Positions 26,373-38,205 of a stretch of 64,000 nucleotides of DNA are shown in pieces. The position numbers were made by a program, and so were the translations under genes. Origin of the DNA: Mimachlamys varia (Eukaryota > Mollusca > Bivalvia > Pectinida > Pectinidae); assembly GCA_947623455.1 (NCBI GenBank), contig OX392530.1, forward strand, positions 32,705,405 to 32,769,404, given 5' to 3'. The notes below the pieces were generated by a model, which saw only the letters and a program-made list of their open reading frames with translations, was not told where the DNA came from and ran no database searches. The stretch's first letter is position 1. The number at the start of each line of letters is the position of its first letter.

Positions 26373-26895
26373 TCTTGAAATAGTATACAGTTTCTTCATG
26401 CCTTTTCAATCAATAATCAAAACTGTTTTCACGAGGTTTTAGTCCTAACATCGATCGAAAAGGGCATGATTTCCTAGTTTTGTTACCTTTAATTCAAAGG
26501 TACATATTGTTTTGCACGGTGTTCATCACTCATTTCCAAGTCATCTTAAATAAATTTGCACCAGAATAATCCTATTAAATTTAGCATGTCCTTTGTGCTA
26601 CATGAATCTCTTGAAACAATTATCTTCACGTTCTTACACCTTGGAAGAAAATGTCTTACAGTCGGTAAATGTCTACCGTCAGAAAATGTCATCTGAGTGT
26701 AAAGAAAACGCTTTAATCAAGATCACAAATACGCTTGCCACAATTGTTGCCAAGGAAACGTGTATTGTATAACTAATTCATGGCTTTATATGAAATACAT
26801 TGGATTAACCATGACAATAGTCAAACTTAACAACATTTGTGGCTGTTTTTCGCGGACACGGGACATATCCTTAAACCTCCTCACAATGGCTCACA

Positions 26896-26930
26896 ATTTT
26901 AATTGAGCGTTTCGCTCAATTAAAATCCAA
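26896..26930. repeat. Short perfect hairpin
   Basis: TTTTAATTGAGCG and CGCTCAATTAAAA form a 13-bp stem with a three-base loop (TTT). No flanking duplication was identified. Confidence 0.6.
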
Positions 26931-27074
26931 AATTGAGAGGACATCAGGAGCAAAATAGCAGTAAGAAAGAAAAGATAAAATCGAAAAGCATTAGATATTA
27001 CAATCATGCGATGCCGGCAGCAGTTACATGAAAGGTAAGATCACTTAAATTAAGTGTCCGTATGTTGTTAGGGT

Positions 27075-27605
27075 GTGTTGCAAAATATACCTTACGAAGG
27101 CCATGTAAAAGTTCTAGGTGAATATTTAGACAGTAACCCTAATTTTAGAGCTAACATATCAAATATTGATATAAGTTGTCGAAAAGGCAAGAAACAAGTA
27201 TGTGTGCTGAAAAGAATTAGATACTTTTTTTATCCAAGAAGGCAAACATCACTATTTCTAAATTTTAAATTTAAACATTTTTGTCCACTAGGCTTGAACT
27301 TTTGTAATGTAACAAGCAACAGGAAAATGGAAAAGATAGAAGAAATGTCAACACGATTTATTGAAAATGATTATACATCAACTACAATGAACAAAATCAT
27401 TATTATAAAACACAAACTTGACTTTTACAAGTAAACATGCACACAATCATAGCAAAAAAAGTTTTAAAAATCGTAAAACAATTGGTACCCGATTTCATAT
27501 CAGTTCTTATCAAACTAAATTTAACAAATCATAATTTTAGACAACAACAGACTGCCAGCATACCAAAGGTAAAGCCAGTGCGTTACGGAAAAAAGATCCT
27601 TTAGG
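27075..27605 (+). pseudogene. LINE ORF2 C-terminal fragment (non-LTR retrotransposon)
   Basis: The first 119 codons (27075-27434) follow the pattern downstream of the RT catalytic core in CR1/L2/Jockey-type LINEs: VKVLGEYLDSNPNF, then NISNI, VLKRIRYF, FCPLGLNFCN, KIEEMSTRFIENDYTS. After a stop at 27434 the homology continues in another frame from about 27447 (AKKVLKIVKQLVPDFISVLI, then FRQQQTASIPKVKPVRYG) to a stop near 27597, matching the usual LINE C-terminus (xxKIxxxLxPxxL then xLRxxxxxxxPxxKTxxYG). The fragment is 5'-truncated, has a frame break and lacks the WNxLP end. It is a dead copy. The clade is not resolved. Confidence 0.8.
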
Positions 27606-27759
27606 TTTGAAACGACCCAGTGTGACAAATGGTCTTCCAAGTGCTGAAAACCACAGAACTTTCTGCAGGCTGCTCCTCACCTGGGACGGCGATATGTGTG
27701 AATGTATAGGATCTGTTCCTAGTAGGCATCGTACATACGTTGGAATATTATACATTTAT

Positions 27760-27887
27760 GGCCCTCTTGGTAGGGTGATGTTAAGGTTTGTCTACCCGAA
27801 GCAGTCATATTCCACCGAGCGCGTAGTCCGAGGAAAATATGACTGCTGAGGGTAGACAAACCTTCATATCACTCTATCAAGAGGGCC
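27760..27887. mobile_element. Hairpin MITE with about 58-bp arms
   Basis: The arms start GGCCCTCTTGGTAGGGTGAT on the left and end CACTCTATCAAGAGGGCC on the right, pairing with few mismatches through TTTGTCTACCC and AGCAGTCATATT. The loop contains CGAGCGCGTAGTCCGAGG. No gene is encoded. It lies about 150 bp downstream of the LINE fragment. No clear target duplication was seen. Confidence 0.75.
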
Positions 27888-27889
27888 AA

Positions 27890-29690
27890 AAATTGTTTAT
27901 AATACAAAAAAAAACCAATATAAGTGAAATTGAATCAATAAATAATGTTTTTGATTTCATTTTTACAAGTTTATATTTGTTTACACAATGAAACAAAAAA
28001 CCAGAATCAGAAAAAGGGTTGCCATGGGGGCACTTGCTCCAGGGAGATACGAAATTTTGACAGCCCTAGTGAAGACACGTTGTTTTGTAACACCATCATA
28101 TCGACGCTATATGCAGCTTAATGACGTCACGTATTTGGAACAGTGACATTGCACATCGGCATGCACATTTATGTGTGAAGCGGGTCAATGTAAAATGTTT
28201 TTATTATCTTTTCATTATAAAAAGTCTTGATATACAAATATATGGACGCATCCTTCTAGGCGATTTCTAGCCTGTATCTCACCTTTGGCAACGACAGTAT
28301 ATTAGGCAAGATAACAGCTAACCATGAAATCCAATGCATGCTTACAAGGACGGTACCTTGTGTTCCTATGGCAGGGTTGATTATATAATCCGCGGTTAGT
28401 CACCCTCAAACGATGTGCTTGTATGGGGCTGTACCTTTCCACACTAAAGTACATCCTATTCTGGAACAGTGTGTCGGATTTAACATTCCTCGACGTACAA
28501 AGCCAAATATGCGTTGTACATAACTTTGCCACTACATGGCTGGCGTTCAGATATCCTCTCCACAGCTTCTGGGGGTTGTGCTTTAATCTCTGTGTATTCA
28601 CACAGTTGTATTTTCGACACGGTAGGTCCCTGTGCCAAGCCGTCATTGCTCACCTTTGCGGAAGTTATTAACACAGACTACCAAAGTTACAACCCCAGAA
28701 CAAAAACGTCGGGTGCGTTCGATCCACTCTCCTAGGAGACCTCTTCACATCAAAGACCTGAAAGCATGGTATCAGCATGTATCATATACTTTGCATAATG
28801 GTATTAGATTTTTCGAACAGACACGGTTACGTAATCGAGGCCGATAACTGGTGTATCACTTACCTGAAATCACTCCGTCATCTCGTAGTCCCCAAACATA
28901 GGGTCACGTGACAGTAAATCGTTAACGGCTATCGGGCAACGCGAGCAACATGGAAACAATGGCGGATTGCGCCGAAGACAAAGATTCCCGTCTGATGTCT
29001 TAGCACGTTCATCACAGTCGGTGCTTGTCAGGTGTACGTATGTATTTCGTGCACTTTAAGGTGGGAAGATATGTTTATCCTAGTAATTTGTCATCATTAC
29101 TGAAATAAAGAAATTTGACCTCTCCATTAAACTGATGGTATTCAGTGTTACATATCGAAACAGACACCCCTACTACGGCAATACCGTGAATGGCAGACAG
29201 GTGACAGGCACTTTAAGACAACCTAAAGTCCTCATGACTCCTTCGGCAGTTCATGAGCCGGTTAGCAATATACCAAACACTAGAGCGAACCAGTTTTCGC
29301 CCAAGTTCCCAGGAGGTCGAGTTCCCTCCCCTTTGGACCTTGGGACGACCTAAATACCATGGGACCAGAGACTTGTTCCATACTAGAACAGACATTTTCC
29401 CTACATTATATAACATTACACAGACGGCGAGCAAATTTGTTAAATATAACATTTAATTTATTAGATATAATTATCATACAGATCATCATTATTCACTTGC
29501 ATCATAGCACTAGTGTTTACATGCCCTTACAGACATCCTTAGAGTTCCTGTCTGGTTAGAAATATGCCTTTTTTAAAATTGTCCTTAGATGAAGATGTTG
29601 TTAAAATTAAATATTGTTGTGAAAGTAGCAATACAGCCATAAGTTCTACCGGTGCTTCATCGTAATACTACTGTCTATCATTACTAGTAT
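27890..29690. other. Intergenic DNA with weak coding-like stretches
   Basis: A 64-codon minus-strand frame (28674-28480; KVSNDGLAQGPTVSKIQLCE part) has non-repetitive composition but no family match. Around 28900-29003 there is a CACGTG-containing, CpG-bearing stretch (GGTCACGTGACAG) followed by ATGs in good context (28950 and 28959) that open only 15-18 codons before TAG at 29001. This could be a small promoter/5' UTR or chance. Nothing else is supported. Confidence 0.3.
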
Positions 29691-29694
29691 AACG

Positions 29695-29870
29695 GATGGT
29701 CGGGTGGAGCATGAAAAGACCGGACGTGAAAAGATGGGGTTTCTCCGAGTACTGCGGTTTCCTCCCACAATAAGATCCCGTGCGCGCTAACATCCAGGCC
29801 AACAAGAGTGATATATATAAGTTGGATAACTTGATTCATAATTGTTGTAAAAATAAATAAAGTTTATATA
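29695..29870 (+). mobile_element. tRNA-derived SINE copy, head truncated
   Basis: From left to right: a short remnant ending CCGGACGTGAAA, then GGGGTTTCTCCGAGTACTGC, GGTTTCCTCCCACAATAAGA (central conserved domain), and CCAGGCCAACAAGAGTGATA leading into an AT-rich tail ending AAATAAATAAA. The central and 3' parts match the minus-strand copies at 41.4, 49.8 and 53.8 kb. The tRNA-like head has been deleted. Confidence 0.75.
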
Positions 29871-30700
29871 TATTATACTAGTATAAGTTCTGCTCTGCTC
29901 TTCTGTCTGTACTGTTTTTATTTAGCTAAATCGAGTGAAACAGTCTTGTGATATTCTTAAATTGCTTTATCTGCATGTTGTTATCCATGTTATTTATCAT
30001 TTGTATCCATTTGTTTGTCGCAATAATGGCACTACAGTGCTCATGTCTATTGTTTTATATGCGGCGTTAAATAAAAACCAATTGTATCTGTATCTTGCAT
30101 CTGTATCCGTACGGCTAATCTGAAATAAATGAAAAGTACATTTATGATCGGTCAATAATACAATTATCTTTTAACTGAAAAATTTGTAATTATCTATCCA
30201 TTGTTAAATTATATGATACCGAAATTTGAAATAATTATAACGCTGCCTTATATATAATGTATCAATGGTCATCGTTTTATTTGATCTTTAATGGGGTTCT
30301 ACGGTTACAACTGTACATGAAAATCCGAAAACAGTGAGTCACTGAATCGTCGTACCCTGTCTCGCCAAACAGCCGCGCTGACAGTCGCAAACGCCCGTAT
30401 AGCACGTATTTATGAAAAAAAGTGCGATTGTTGACTGTTGGCAAAAGTTCTAATAATTTTGTTGGCAAGTAAACTATCAGAAATGACATATTATGTATCC
30501 GATAGCTCAATTAATAAAAAATAAATAAAGAGTATTTTAAAGACACTTTACATAATGCCGCCTGAACAAGCTGGACCGTATAAAACGCTTCAGAGATCAG
30601 GAATTAGGGATACATTTACGTAGCCTCTCAAGACATCCATTCTTTACCAGGACATGTGGTCTTCATATGACTTAAGGTAAATACGATACTATGGAAGTTC
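29871..30700. other. Intergenic DNA, nothing recognised
   Basis: AT-rich sequence with frames of 62 and 77 codons that lack any signature. No repeats of note. Confidence 0.4.
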
Positions 30701-31130
30701 GCACAGAATACCATCAATAATTCTGATAAAGCGTCAACAGAATCATAATCATCGACAAAACAAAGGACAAAATATAAAAAAGGAACTATTTACACTTGAA
30801 AAAGTACATGATAAGAAGATCAGGTGTTTCGGAAGAATAAGCTTCTTTTGCTTCGTGGACGACACCTGCCATGTAAATCTACGCCATATCAAAGTACATG
30901 TGTACATAACATGTCGTCAAGGTGAGAACCGAGTCATCATTCTGAACACATCGAGAGGGCATACTAATGAGCATATTCAAAAACGTCAAACTTCAGGGCA
31001 TACAAGGATAAATAATATTTATGAATGAAACCAAGATGGCGAACATAAAATCTGCTCATAATATCTGTGTCGAAAGTTTGTTCGTCAGCGACATCTGTCA
31101 CGAAATTTTTAGTATTTAGAACACTATCGG
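30700..31130 (-). pseudogene. Second relic of the same RT retroelement (3' end and flank)
   Basis: The plus-strand text here parallels 10003-10380: both contain AAGCGTCAACA...CTCATAAT-type sequence, then a GGTGTTCCGCAAGAGTAAAC / GGTGTTTCGGAAGAATAAGC pair, and GACGACACCCGCCATGTAAA / GACGACACCTGCCATGTAAA. On the minus strand 31110-30960 still reads like the degenerate end of the RT ORF (FVRHLGFIHKYYLSL-like). The catalytic part is missing. It represents the last part of the coding region plus the 3' UTR of the element. Confidence 0.65.
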
Positions 31131-31869
31131 AAATCAGAGTCGATATGGTTTAGGTTAAAAATCATTCGAATGTGGAAAATAGTATTTTGGACCACCGAGT
31201 AGTTCGGTAAAATCGCCATCTTGGACGAGTACAGTTTGTCTGCTGGAAAACCGAAAAACAAAACATACACATTTGACATCGATTCGTCTCGTGTGCTGGA
31301 GTTTTCAACCGATATTGACGGGACAAGAAAGATAACTCTTTAAAACACTTACAAACTAAAGCAAAAATATGTAAATCTGAGCGGTAACTTCCAAAGAATT
31401 CAAAATAATTTAGGGGTAACAAGCCGAAATTAGACTACAGTTCACAATGAATGCATGTTTACAAACTACTGCTGTACCGGTACCAAAGTAAGAATTCATT
31501 TTTAATATTGCTTATAACAGTTAATCTTAACTAAGTCCATAAATGTAATAAGTAATAAGGCTTTATTTTTTCAAACGAGCAGTGTCACTTGCGTTTCCGA
31601 TGACAGGACATCACATGTAAGAAACTTCATCTATCGTCGAATATTTGGAACTAAGAACATAAGCTTCAAGAGCTTATATTTCGACAATCTCATGTATAAA
31701 CGTCTTTCATCTTCAATTTCCTGACTACAAATCACAATTAACAAAGCCTTTCAAACAATGACATGTTCATGTTCATTGTGTTTTGCATAATGGCCATTCA
31801 ACAATCAGAGTCATTCAAGGTGAAGCAGTTTGGAACACATTTTTTTTTTTGGGAGGGGGTAGGGGGTTG
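31131..31869. other. Intergenic DNA, nothing recognised
   Basis: An 86-codon minus frame (31162-31422) has no recognised family. A poly-T/G-rich boundary at 31840-31895 (runs of five to nine Gs) leads into the next element and has G-quadruplex potential. Confidence 0.4.
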
Positions 31870-32055
31870 GATGGTTGGGGGAGGGGGGGGGTGGATCAAT
31901 TTTCGATAAAAATGCACACCCAATAGCTATGGAGGAGGCATTTTTATCGGAAATTGATGTAAACCCCCCAAAAGTGTAAAATTACTCTAAACACCTTAGT
32001 TTAGGTCCAAAACTAGCTGTAACAACATTCTCAGGTCCTTGTCGTTTGGAGTACT
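31870..32055. mobile_element. Partial copy of the GACCTGAG-ended foldback element
   Basis: CAATTTTCGATAAAAATGC at 31900 faces GCATTTTTATCGGAAATTGA at 31938. The right part (TTTAGGTCCAAAACTAGCTG then ACATTCTCAGGTCC) is the reverse complement of the left end of the full copy at 32690. It is therefore a truncated copy of the same family, about 650 bp from the complete one. Confidence 0.7.
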
Positions 32056-32263
32056 TTTATGACTTTATCATTAGCTTACCACTGCGAAACGATGATACTT
32101 TTTTGTGGGGTTCCACTTTAGGGGAGTTTTTATGATTGCCGTCCTCCCTATTTTTCGTGTTATGGATTGCAACTTGTCATTTCATAAAATGAGGTCAAAA
32201 TACGAAAAAATGGAGACTTGTATATTTTAAAATCTAACCGAGTTGCCAATGACATTTAAAAGA

Positions 32264-32340
32264 ACATCCTCGATTTCCAGGGGTTACGCTTACCTATGAT
32301 TTAGAGCGTAGATGAGTGTAGCCCCTTGATATCTAGGATG
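32264..32340. repeat. Short palindrome, CATCCTCGAT family
   Basis: CATCCTCGATTTCCAGGGGT on the left and AGCCCCTTGATATCTAGGATG (inverted) on the right bracket about 35 bp. The same arrangement occurs at 45288-45355 and 45770-45840, so it is a repeated palindromic unit of 65-77 bp. Confidence 0.6.
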
Positions 32341-32689
32341 TAAAAAGGTTTAAGGGGAGTAAAAAAAGCTTTTATAAAATCCATGGTGCGATCGTTAAAA
32401 ATGCCAAGAATCGTCCAACCATCTGCATTAAAAGTCTTAGTTTTACACCTCAATGTTTTGAAGCAAACTTGTATGATAATATCTTATTATAAGTAGAAGG
32501 TGACTTTCTGGTCTCTGAGAATGTAAATACGACTGGACGATAATCTTTTATAATTTCATAATATTAGTAGATATTCTGTTGTCGTCGCCACGTTTCATGA
32601 TTTTGATATAATCCGCAACCCTCTCCACGTGTGACTGCCGCTTAAATATAGGCCAAAAGCGAAGCAATGTCAAGATTGGCTTTATCCAC

Positions 32690-33365
32690 AGGGACCTGAG
32701 AATTTGTTACAGCTAGTTTTGGACCTAAAATATGGTGTTTAGAGTAATTTTACACATTTGGGGGTTAAGATCAATTTTCGATAAAAATGCCCCCTCAATG
32801 GTCATAAAAACTAAAGGGTGGAAAGCTTTCCAGATCGAAAAATCGACCCTACCTACCTTTCTTGCATCAAAAATCACATTTCACACACACGTCACCCCGC
32901 GTGCTGGTCTTTTGCTGTCATTGGATGGCGGTCTTCCTTTAAATTTAGCCATCCAATGACAGCAAAAGACCAGCACGCGGGGTGACGTCAACCTAATGAA
33001 TATGTAACGACGTGGCCTACAAGGCGCGACAGGTATGAGACACGGACATTTTGCGTGTTTTTGGAGGAAATGGAGATTATTTCTGCGGAAGGAGGATATT
33101 TTTGACTTGCATTTAGGAGGTTTAAGAAATAAAAATTATCCATCTTTCCAACGGTACCAAGCGTTTTTTCGTACCTCAACTAGAGATGTGATTTTTGATG
33201 CAAGAAAGGTAGGTGGGGTCGATTTTTCGATCTTGAAAGCTTTCCACCCTTTAGCTTTTATGACCATTGAAGGGGCATTTTTATCGAAACTTGATCTTAA
33301 CCCCCCTATTTTAGGTTCAAAACTAGCTGTAACAAATTCTCAGGTGCCTGTGGCTTTGTCAAGTT
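32690..33365. mobile_element. Foldback MITE, about 675 bp, long inverted repeats
   Basis: The left end AGGGACCTGAGAATTTGTTA, followed by CAGCTAGTTTTGGACCTAAA, has an inverted counterpart on the right (GGTTCAAAACTAGCTGTAAC then AAATTCTCAGGTGCCT). Complementarity continues inward for well over 100 bp: AGATCAATTTTCGATAAAAA against TTTTTATCGAAACTTGATCT, and GGGTGGAAAGCTTTCCAGAT against its reverse. It encloses a separate perfect hairpin (32890-32987). The 75- and 124-codon frames inside are products of the inverted repeats. Outside the right end, AAGTTCGTTCGATTTTATGA recurs near 33895, a flanking duplication or a second remnant. Confidence 0.8.
32890..32987. repeat. Perfect 40-bp-stem hairpin
   Basis: The 40 bases from 32890 (CGTCACCCCGCGTGCTGGTC...) are the exact reverse complement of 32948-32987, with an 18-nt loop GGTCTTCCTTTAAATTTA. 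The stem is GC-richer than its host element. A decayed relative with a similar loop start (GGTCTTCCT) is at 59021-59090, so the unit is dispersed. It may be an independent insertion nested in the larger foldback element. Confidence 0.85.
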
Positions 33366-33399
33366 CGTTCGATTTTATGAAAAAAATGTGGTGCCAGAA

Positions 33400-34424
33400 A
33401 TACCCCTGATAACATTAGTATTATTTTAGGAACACTTTGGTTATCGTTACGTACGAGTTGATTTGAAAAATCAAAAAAATCAAATCCTGGTAATTGCAAT
33501 GTTCATGACATTCCTGCACAGACCATCAATGAAATGATTTTACCGATTGGCTAATAAGATAAAAAAAATTCTTTTAACTACGGGTTATTTATGTGTCTAT
33601 ATTTAGACTTTGTACAAAATTAATGTGTTTAGATTTTATAGATGCAAGCAGTCGAACTGAATAATAAATTATAAGCTAGCACATTTGTATGGTAATGTTT
33701 AATCATTACTTAAAAGATGACTATCAATGGTAACTTAATATTTTAAATACAACTGAATACTTTCCTTTCTTCTCCTGGTTGGCGTTTACATGCGTTTAGT
33801 AAATATTCTGTTGTCGTTCCATAACCCTGTTCCCCGCGTGGCTAACGTTTAACTAAAGGTCAAATGCAAGGCGGCTTCAAGACGGACACTGTGAAGTTCG
33901 TTCGATGTTATGAAAAAAAATATGGTGCCAGTTGTGCCGTACAATTTGTATAAGTCAGCAACCATTTGGTCATCGTTACTTACATACATGTACATGTAGT
34001 GTATATGTACGAGTCGTCCCCCTTTAATAAGTACACTAATGTATATCGACTTCGGTTTAAGTACACTAATGTATATCGACTTCGGTTTTTGCTATCTGTT
34101 GATTTTTTTTAAATCGTCTCTATGGTAATCAGTGTTCACAAAATTTCTGCTGAAATCCATTGCTGAAATCATCTGTACCGATATATAATAGATTGGTTTA
34201 CGATTTGCATTAATATTACATATCAAATTACAAGAGATGTATAAGAAGATAATTTGTCTTTAAAAATACGAGTTTACATTTTGTACTTTCATTTCGTGGA
34301 GTTTACATAAATTATACAACTATTAGTCTCCACGTAATGTGGCAAATCAACGCGATATTTCATTTCACTTTGACTGTTGAATATTGATGTATTCCACATG
34401 CATCATGCTTTGTTGGTTGTTAAA
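33400..34424. other. Intergenic DNA with a 30-bp duplication
   Basis: The 30-bp unit AAGTACACTAATGTATATCG plus ACTTCGGTTT is duplicated exactly at 34029-34088. Around 33780-33940 fragments related to the flanks of the 32.7-kb element recur (TTCTGTTGTCGT, TATGGTGCCAG). No gene is supported. Confidence 0.5.
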
Positions 34425-35222
34425 TGTCATTTGTACAACCCCTTACCATGATGAACACTTGTTTTATCTGTACAACCCCTTACCACGAGAAACACTTGTG
34501 TTATCTGTACAACCCCTTACCACGACGAACACTTGTGTTATCTGTACAACCCCTTACCACGACGAACACTTGTGTTATCTGTACAACCCCTTACCACGAG
34601 GAACACTTGCGTTATCTGTACAACCCCTTACCACGACGAACACTTGTGTTATCTGTACAACCCCTTACCACGACGAACACTTGTGTTATCTGAACAACCC
34701 CTTACCACGAGGAACACGTGTGTTATCTGTACAACCCCTTACCACGACGAACACTTGTGTTATCTGTACAACCCATTTCCACGAGGAACACTTGTGTTAT
34801 CTGTACAACCCCTTACCACGACGAACACTTGTGTTATCTGTACAACCCCTTACCACGACGAACACTTGTGTTATCTGTACAACCCCTTACCACGACGAAC
34901 ACTTGTGTTATCTGTACAACCCCTTACCACGAGGAACACGTGTGTTATCTGTACAACCCCTTACCACGACGAACACTTGTGTTATCTGTACAACCCCTTA
35001 CCACGACGAACACTTGTGTTATCTGTACAACCCCTTACCACGACGAACACTTGTGTTATCTGTACAACCCCTTACCACGACGAACACTTGTGTTATCTGT
35101 ACAACCCCTTACTACGACGAACACTTGTGTTATCTGTACAACTCCTTACCACGACGAACACTTGTGTTATCTGTACAACCCCTTACCACGATGATCTGTA
35201 CAACCCCTTTCCACGATGAACT
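34425..35222. repeat. 37-bp minisatellite, about 21 units
   Basis: The unit TTATCTGTACAACCCCTTAC plus CACGACGAACACTTGTG is highly homogeneous, with variants GAGGAACAC and a few point changes. Because 37 is not a multiple of three and the plus strand of the unit has no stop in any frame, open frames of 89-289 codons occur in all three plus frames with a 37-residue super-repeat. The 289-codon frame is the longest in the window but is an expected by-product. The last unit is truncated at the right edge and the next array starts within 40 bp. Confidence 0.95.
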
Positions 35223-35257
35223 ATTGTGTTACAATGTTAAGTTTATTAGGTGACGGG

Positions 35258-37010
35258 GACTTGATCTAGGTGAGGTTTGGGGGACGGGGGGGGGGGGGGG
35301 GCATGACCGTGGGGAGGTTTGAGTGTTGGAAACCTGATCTTGGGGATGTTTGAGGGACGGGGAACTGACCATTAGGAGATTTGGGGGACGGGGACCTGAC
35401 CGCAGACAGGTTTGGAGGACGGGGACTTGATCTTGGGGAGGTTTGGGCGACCTAGCCGTGGAGAGGTTTTGGGGACGAGGGGGGGGGGGCATGACCGTGG
35501 GGAGGTTTGGGTGTTACGAACCTGATCTTGGAGAGGTTTGAGGGACGGGGACCTGACCATGGATAGATTTGGGGGACGGGGACCTGACTATTGGGAGATT
35601 TGAGGGACGGGGACCTGACCATTGGGAGATTTGAGGGACGGGGACCTGACCGCAGAGAGGTTTGGAGGACGGGGACCTGACCGAAGAGAGGTTTGGAGGA
35701 CGGGGACCTGACCGTGGGGATATTTTTGGGGGACGGGGACCTGACCGCAGAGAGTTTTGGGGGAAGGGGACCTGACCGAAGAGAGGTTTGGGGGACGGGG
35801 ACTTAACCGTGGGGAGGTTTTTGGGACGGGGACCTGGCCGTGGGGAGGTGTGCGTAATATTGAACCTGACCGTTGGGAGTTTTGGGGACGGGTATACGTA
35901 CCTGGCCGTTGGGAGTTTTGGGGACGGGTATACGTACCTGGCCGTTGGGAGTTTTGGGGACGGGTATACGTACCTGGCCGTTGGGAGGGTTGGTGGACAG
36001 GGACCTGACCATGGGGAGGTTTGGAGACGGAGACCGGACCGATGGGAGGTTACTGGGACGGGTATCTGACCGTGGGGAGGTTTGGGGGACGGGGACATGA
36101 CCATGGGGAGGTTAGTGGGACGGGGACCTGACCATGGGGAGGGTTGGTGGACGGGGACCTGACCATAGGGAGGTTTGGGGGACGGGGACATGAACATGGG
36201 GAGGTTTGGGTGACGGGGACCTGACCATGGGGAGGTTAGCGGGACGGGAATCTGACCGTGGGGAGGGTTGGTGGACGGGGACCTGACAATGGGGAAGTTT
36301 GGGTGACGGGGACCTGACAATAGGGAGGTTTGGGTGACGGGGACCTGACCATGGGGAGGTTAGTTGGACGGGGACCTGACCATGGGGTGGTTTGGGGGAC
36401 GGGGACCTGACCATGGGGAGGTAAGTGGGACGGGAATCTGACCGTGGGGAGGGTTGGGGGACGGGGACTGAACCGTGGGGAGGTTTGGGTGACGGGGACA
36501 TGAACATTGGGAGGTTTGGGTGACGGGGACTTGACCGTGGGAAGGTTTGGGTGACGGGGACCGGACCGTGGGGAGGGTTGGGGGACGGGGACTGAACTGT
36601 GGGGAGGTTTGGGGGACGGGGACCTGACCGTGGGGAGGGTTACGGGACGGGGACTGAACCGTGGGGAGGTTTGGGTGACGGGGACATGAACATGAGGAGG
36701 TTTGGGGGACGGGGACCTTACCGTGGGGAGGGTTTGGGGACGGGGACATGAACATAGGGAAGTTTGGGTGACGGGGACTGAACCGTGGGGAGGTTTGGGG
36801 GACGGGGATCTGACCGTGGCGAGGGTTGGGGGACGGGGACTGAACCGTGGGGAGGTTTGGGTGCCGGGGACATGAAAATGGGGAGGTTTTGGTGACGGGG
36901 ACCTTACCGTGGAGAGATTTGGGGGACGGAGACCTGACCATTGGTAGATTTGGGGGACGGGGACCTGATCGCAGAGAGGTTTGGGGGAGGGGGACCTGAC
37001 CTGCCGCAAC
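35258..37010. repeat. G-rich 31-bp minisatellite, about 55 units
   Basis: The unit is close to GGTTTGGGGGACGGGGACCT plus GACCGTGGGGA. Each unit contributes three or four runs of three to five Gs on the plus strand, so neighbouring units could form G-quadruplexes. A homopolymer of about 20 Gs lies at 35286-35305 and another G-run at 35480. At 35870-35985 a local sub-array (TTGGGAGTTTTGGGGACGGG plus TATACGTACCTGGCCG) occurs three times. Proline/serine-rich minus-strand frames of up to 270 codons are open in more than one frame and are repeat artefacts. Confidence 0.95.
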
Positions 37011-37019
37011 CGGGTCAAC

Positions 37020-38205
37020 TTGAAATAAATAAATAAACAAGATTTCATATATCGCCCTATTTAGCTTACATTAGTTACTATAAAGCGCTTTACAGTAAAA
37101 AGATATACAATTTGATAACAATCAATACACTTAACGTATGCAATGATCAGGAATTCGTAGGAGCTTTATCAGGCGCTAACTACTAGTCTAATATCATCTG
37201 GTTATTACAATGTTTTCCCCCTTTGTGTCTGTGCTGCTGATGTTTCTATTGCTATGTCAGTACACTACATTTCGCGTGGGAGTATACGAACGTGACGTTT
37301 GCTGGTGGAGAGGTTTAGCGTGGATAGGAGGTATAGAAAATGTCAACTCCACACTCCACCGTGGATAATATCTCATCCACTCTCCGTCGGCTATCCACGT
37401 TTGCTTCAAACGTGGAGAGAGCGTGGGGCGCCAGACGAGAGGTCCTTATTTTTACCTGGAATCATGTGGTCTCCACGTTTCATCGGCCCCTACACAAAGA
37501 TTGACTATTATAGATGGTAAACACAAGGAAGGTTATGAAGCATGCGATGTATTATTAAATTTACGCATTGGCACAAAAATATTATCTTCAGCTGTCAAAT
37601 AAAATGTTTACTTTTCATCCCAAATGTCTATTGCAAAGCGAATTTTCTATAACCATGGAAAGTTCTGATACATATATTCTTACGACAAATTTCCCCATGG
37701 CTCTGTCAGGTCGATTGATTTCACCACACGAAATAACGACACCTTTTTTCTCGTGTGATATTGATCGGCTTCCATTATCTTTTAATCTATGTATGAGTTT
37801 TGACCCTAACCGATTCATATATAACTGACGTCACGCACACGTTTGTCTATAAAAAAATAACGTTGTGAAGCCATGCGAAGCGAGCTTAGTTGTAAGGCCG
37901 TTAAAGAGGCAAGTTAGAGGAGAAAGTTCACCCGATTGTGTAGGGCTCCTAGTTAAAAGTCACTGTTGTGGGCCTCCGATAGCGAAGTTTTCTTCGACAG
38001 TGATAATGTGTTTACATTATTGCCTGGAAATGTGATAAACATTATATTAACTATAAACTTTGTTTATTTCAAGAAAAAATGATATTATCCATAAACGCAA
38101 TATGCTTAAAATTGCGAAAATGTGTAGAAACTGAAGGAAATTAACACGCGTGCCTTATTATAGGTGCCGGATCAACAAGGATCACATTCGGCACGATCCG
38201 GCGTG
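37020..38205. other. Intergenic DNA, nothing recognised
   Basis: Frames of 67-86 codons in overlapping positions on both strands have no signature. CACGTTTGCTTCAAACGTGGAG at about 37398 is a small inverted motif. No gene or RNA is supported. Confidence 0.4.

Noticed and set aside
34384..35253. 289-codon plus-strand frame with PYHDEHLCYLYNPLP repeats, the longest frame after the 52-bp array frame
   Set aside because: It lies in a 37-bp minisatellite. All three plus frames are open because the unit has no stop codon, so the same peptide repeat appears in each frame. There is no evidence of a gene.
35514..37048. Proline/serine-rich minus-strand frames of 131-270 codons
   Set aside because: Products of the 31-bp G-rich array read in more than one frame; the unit length is not divisible by three and overlapping frames encode the same repeat.
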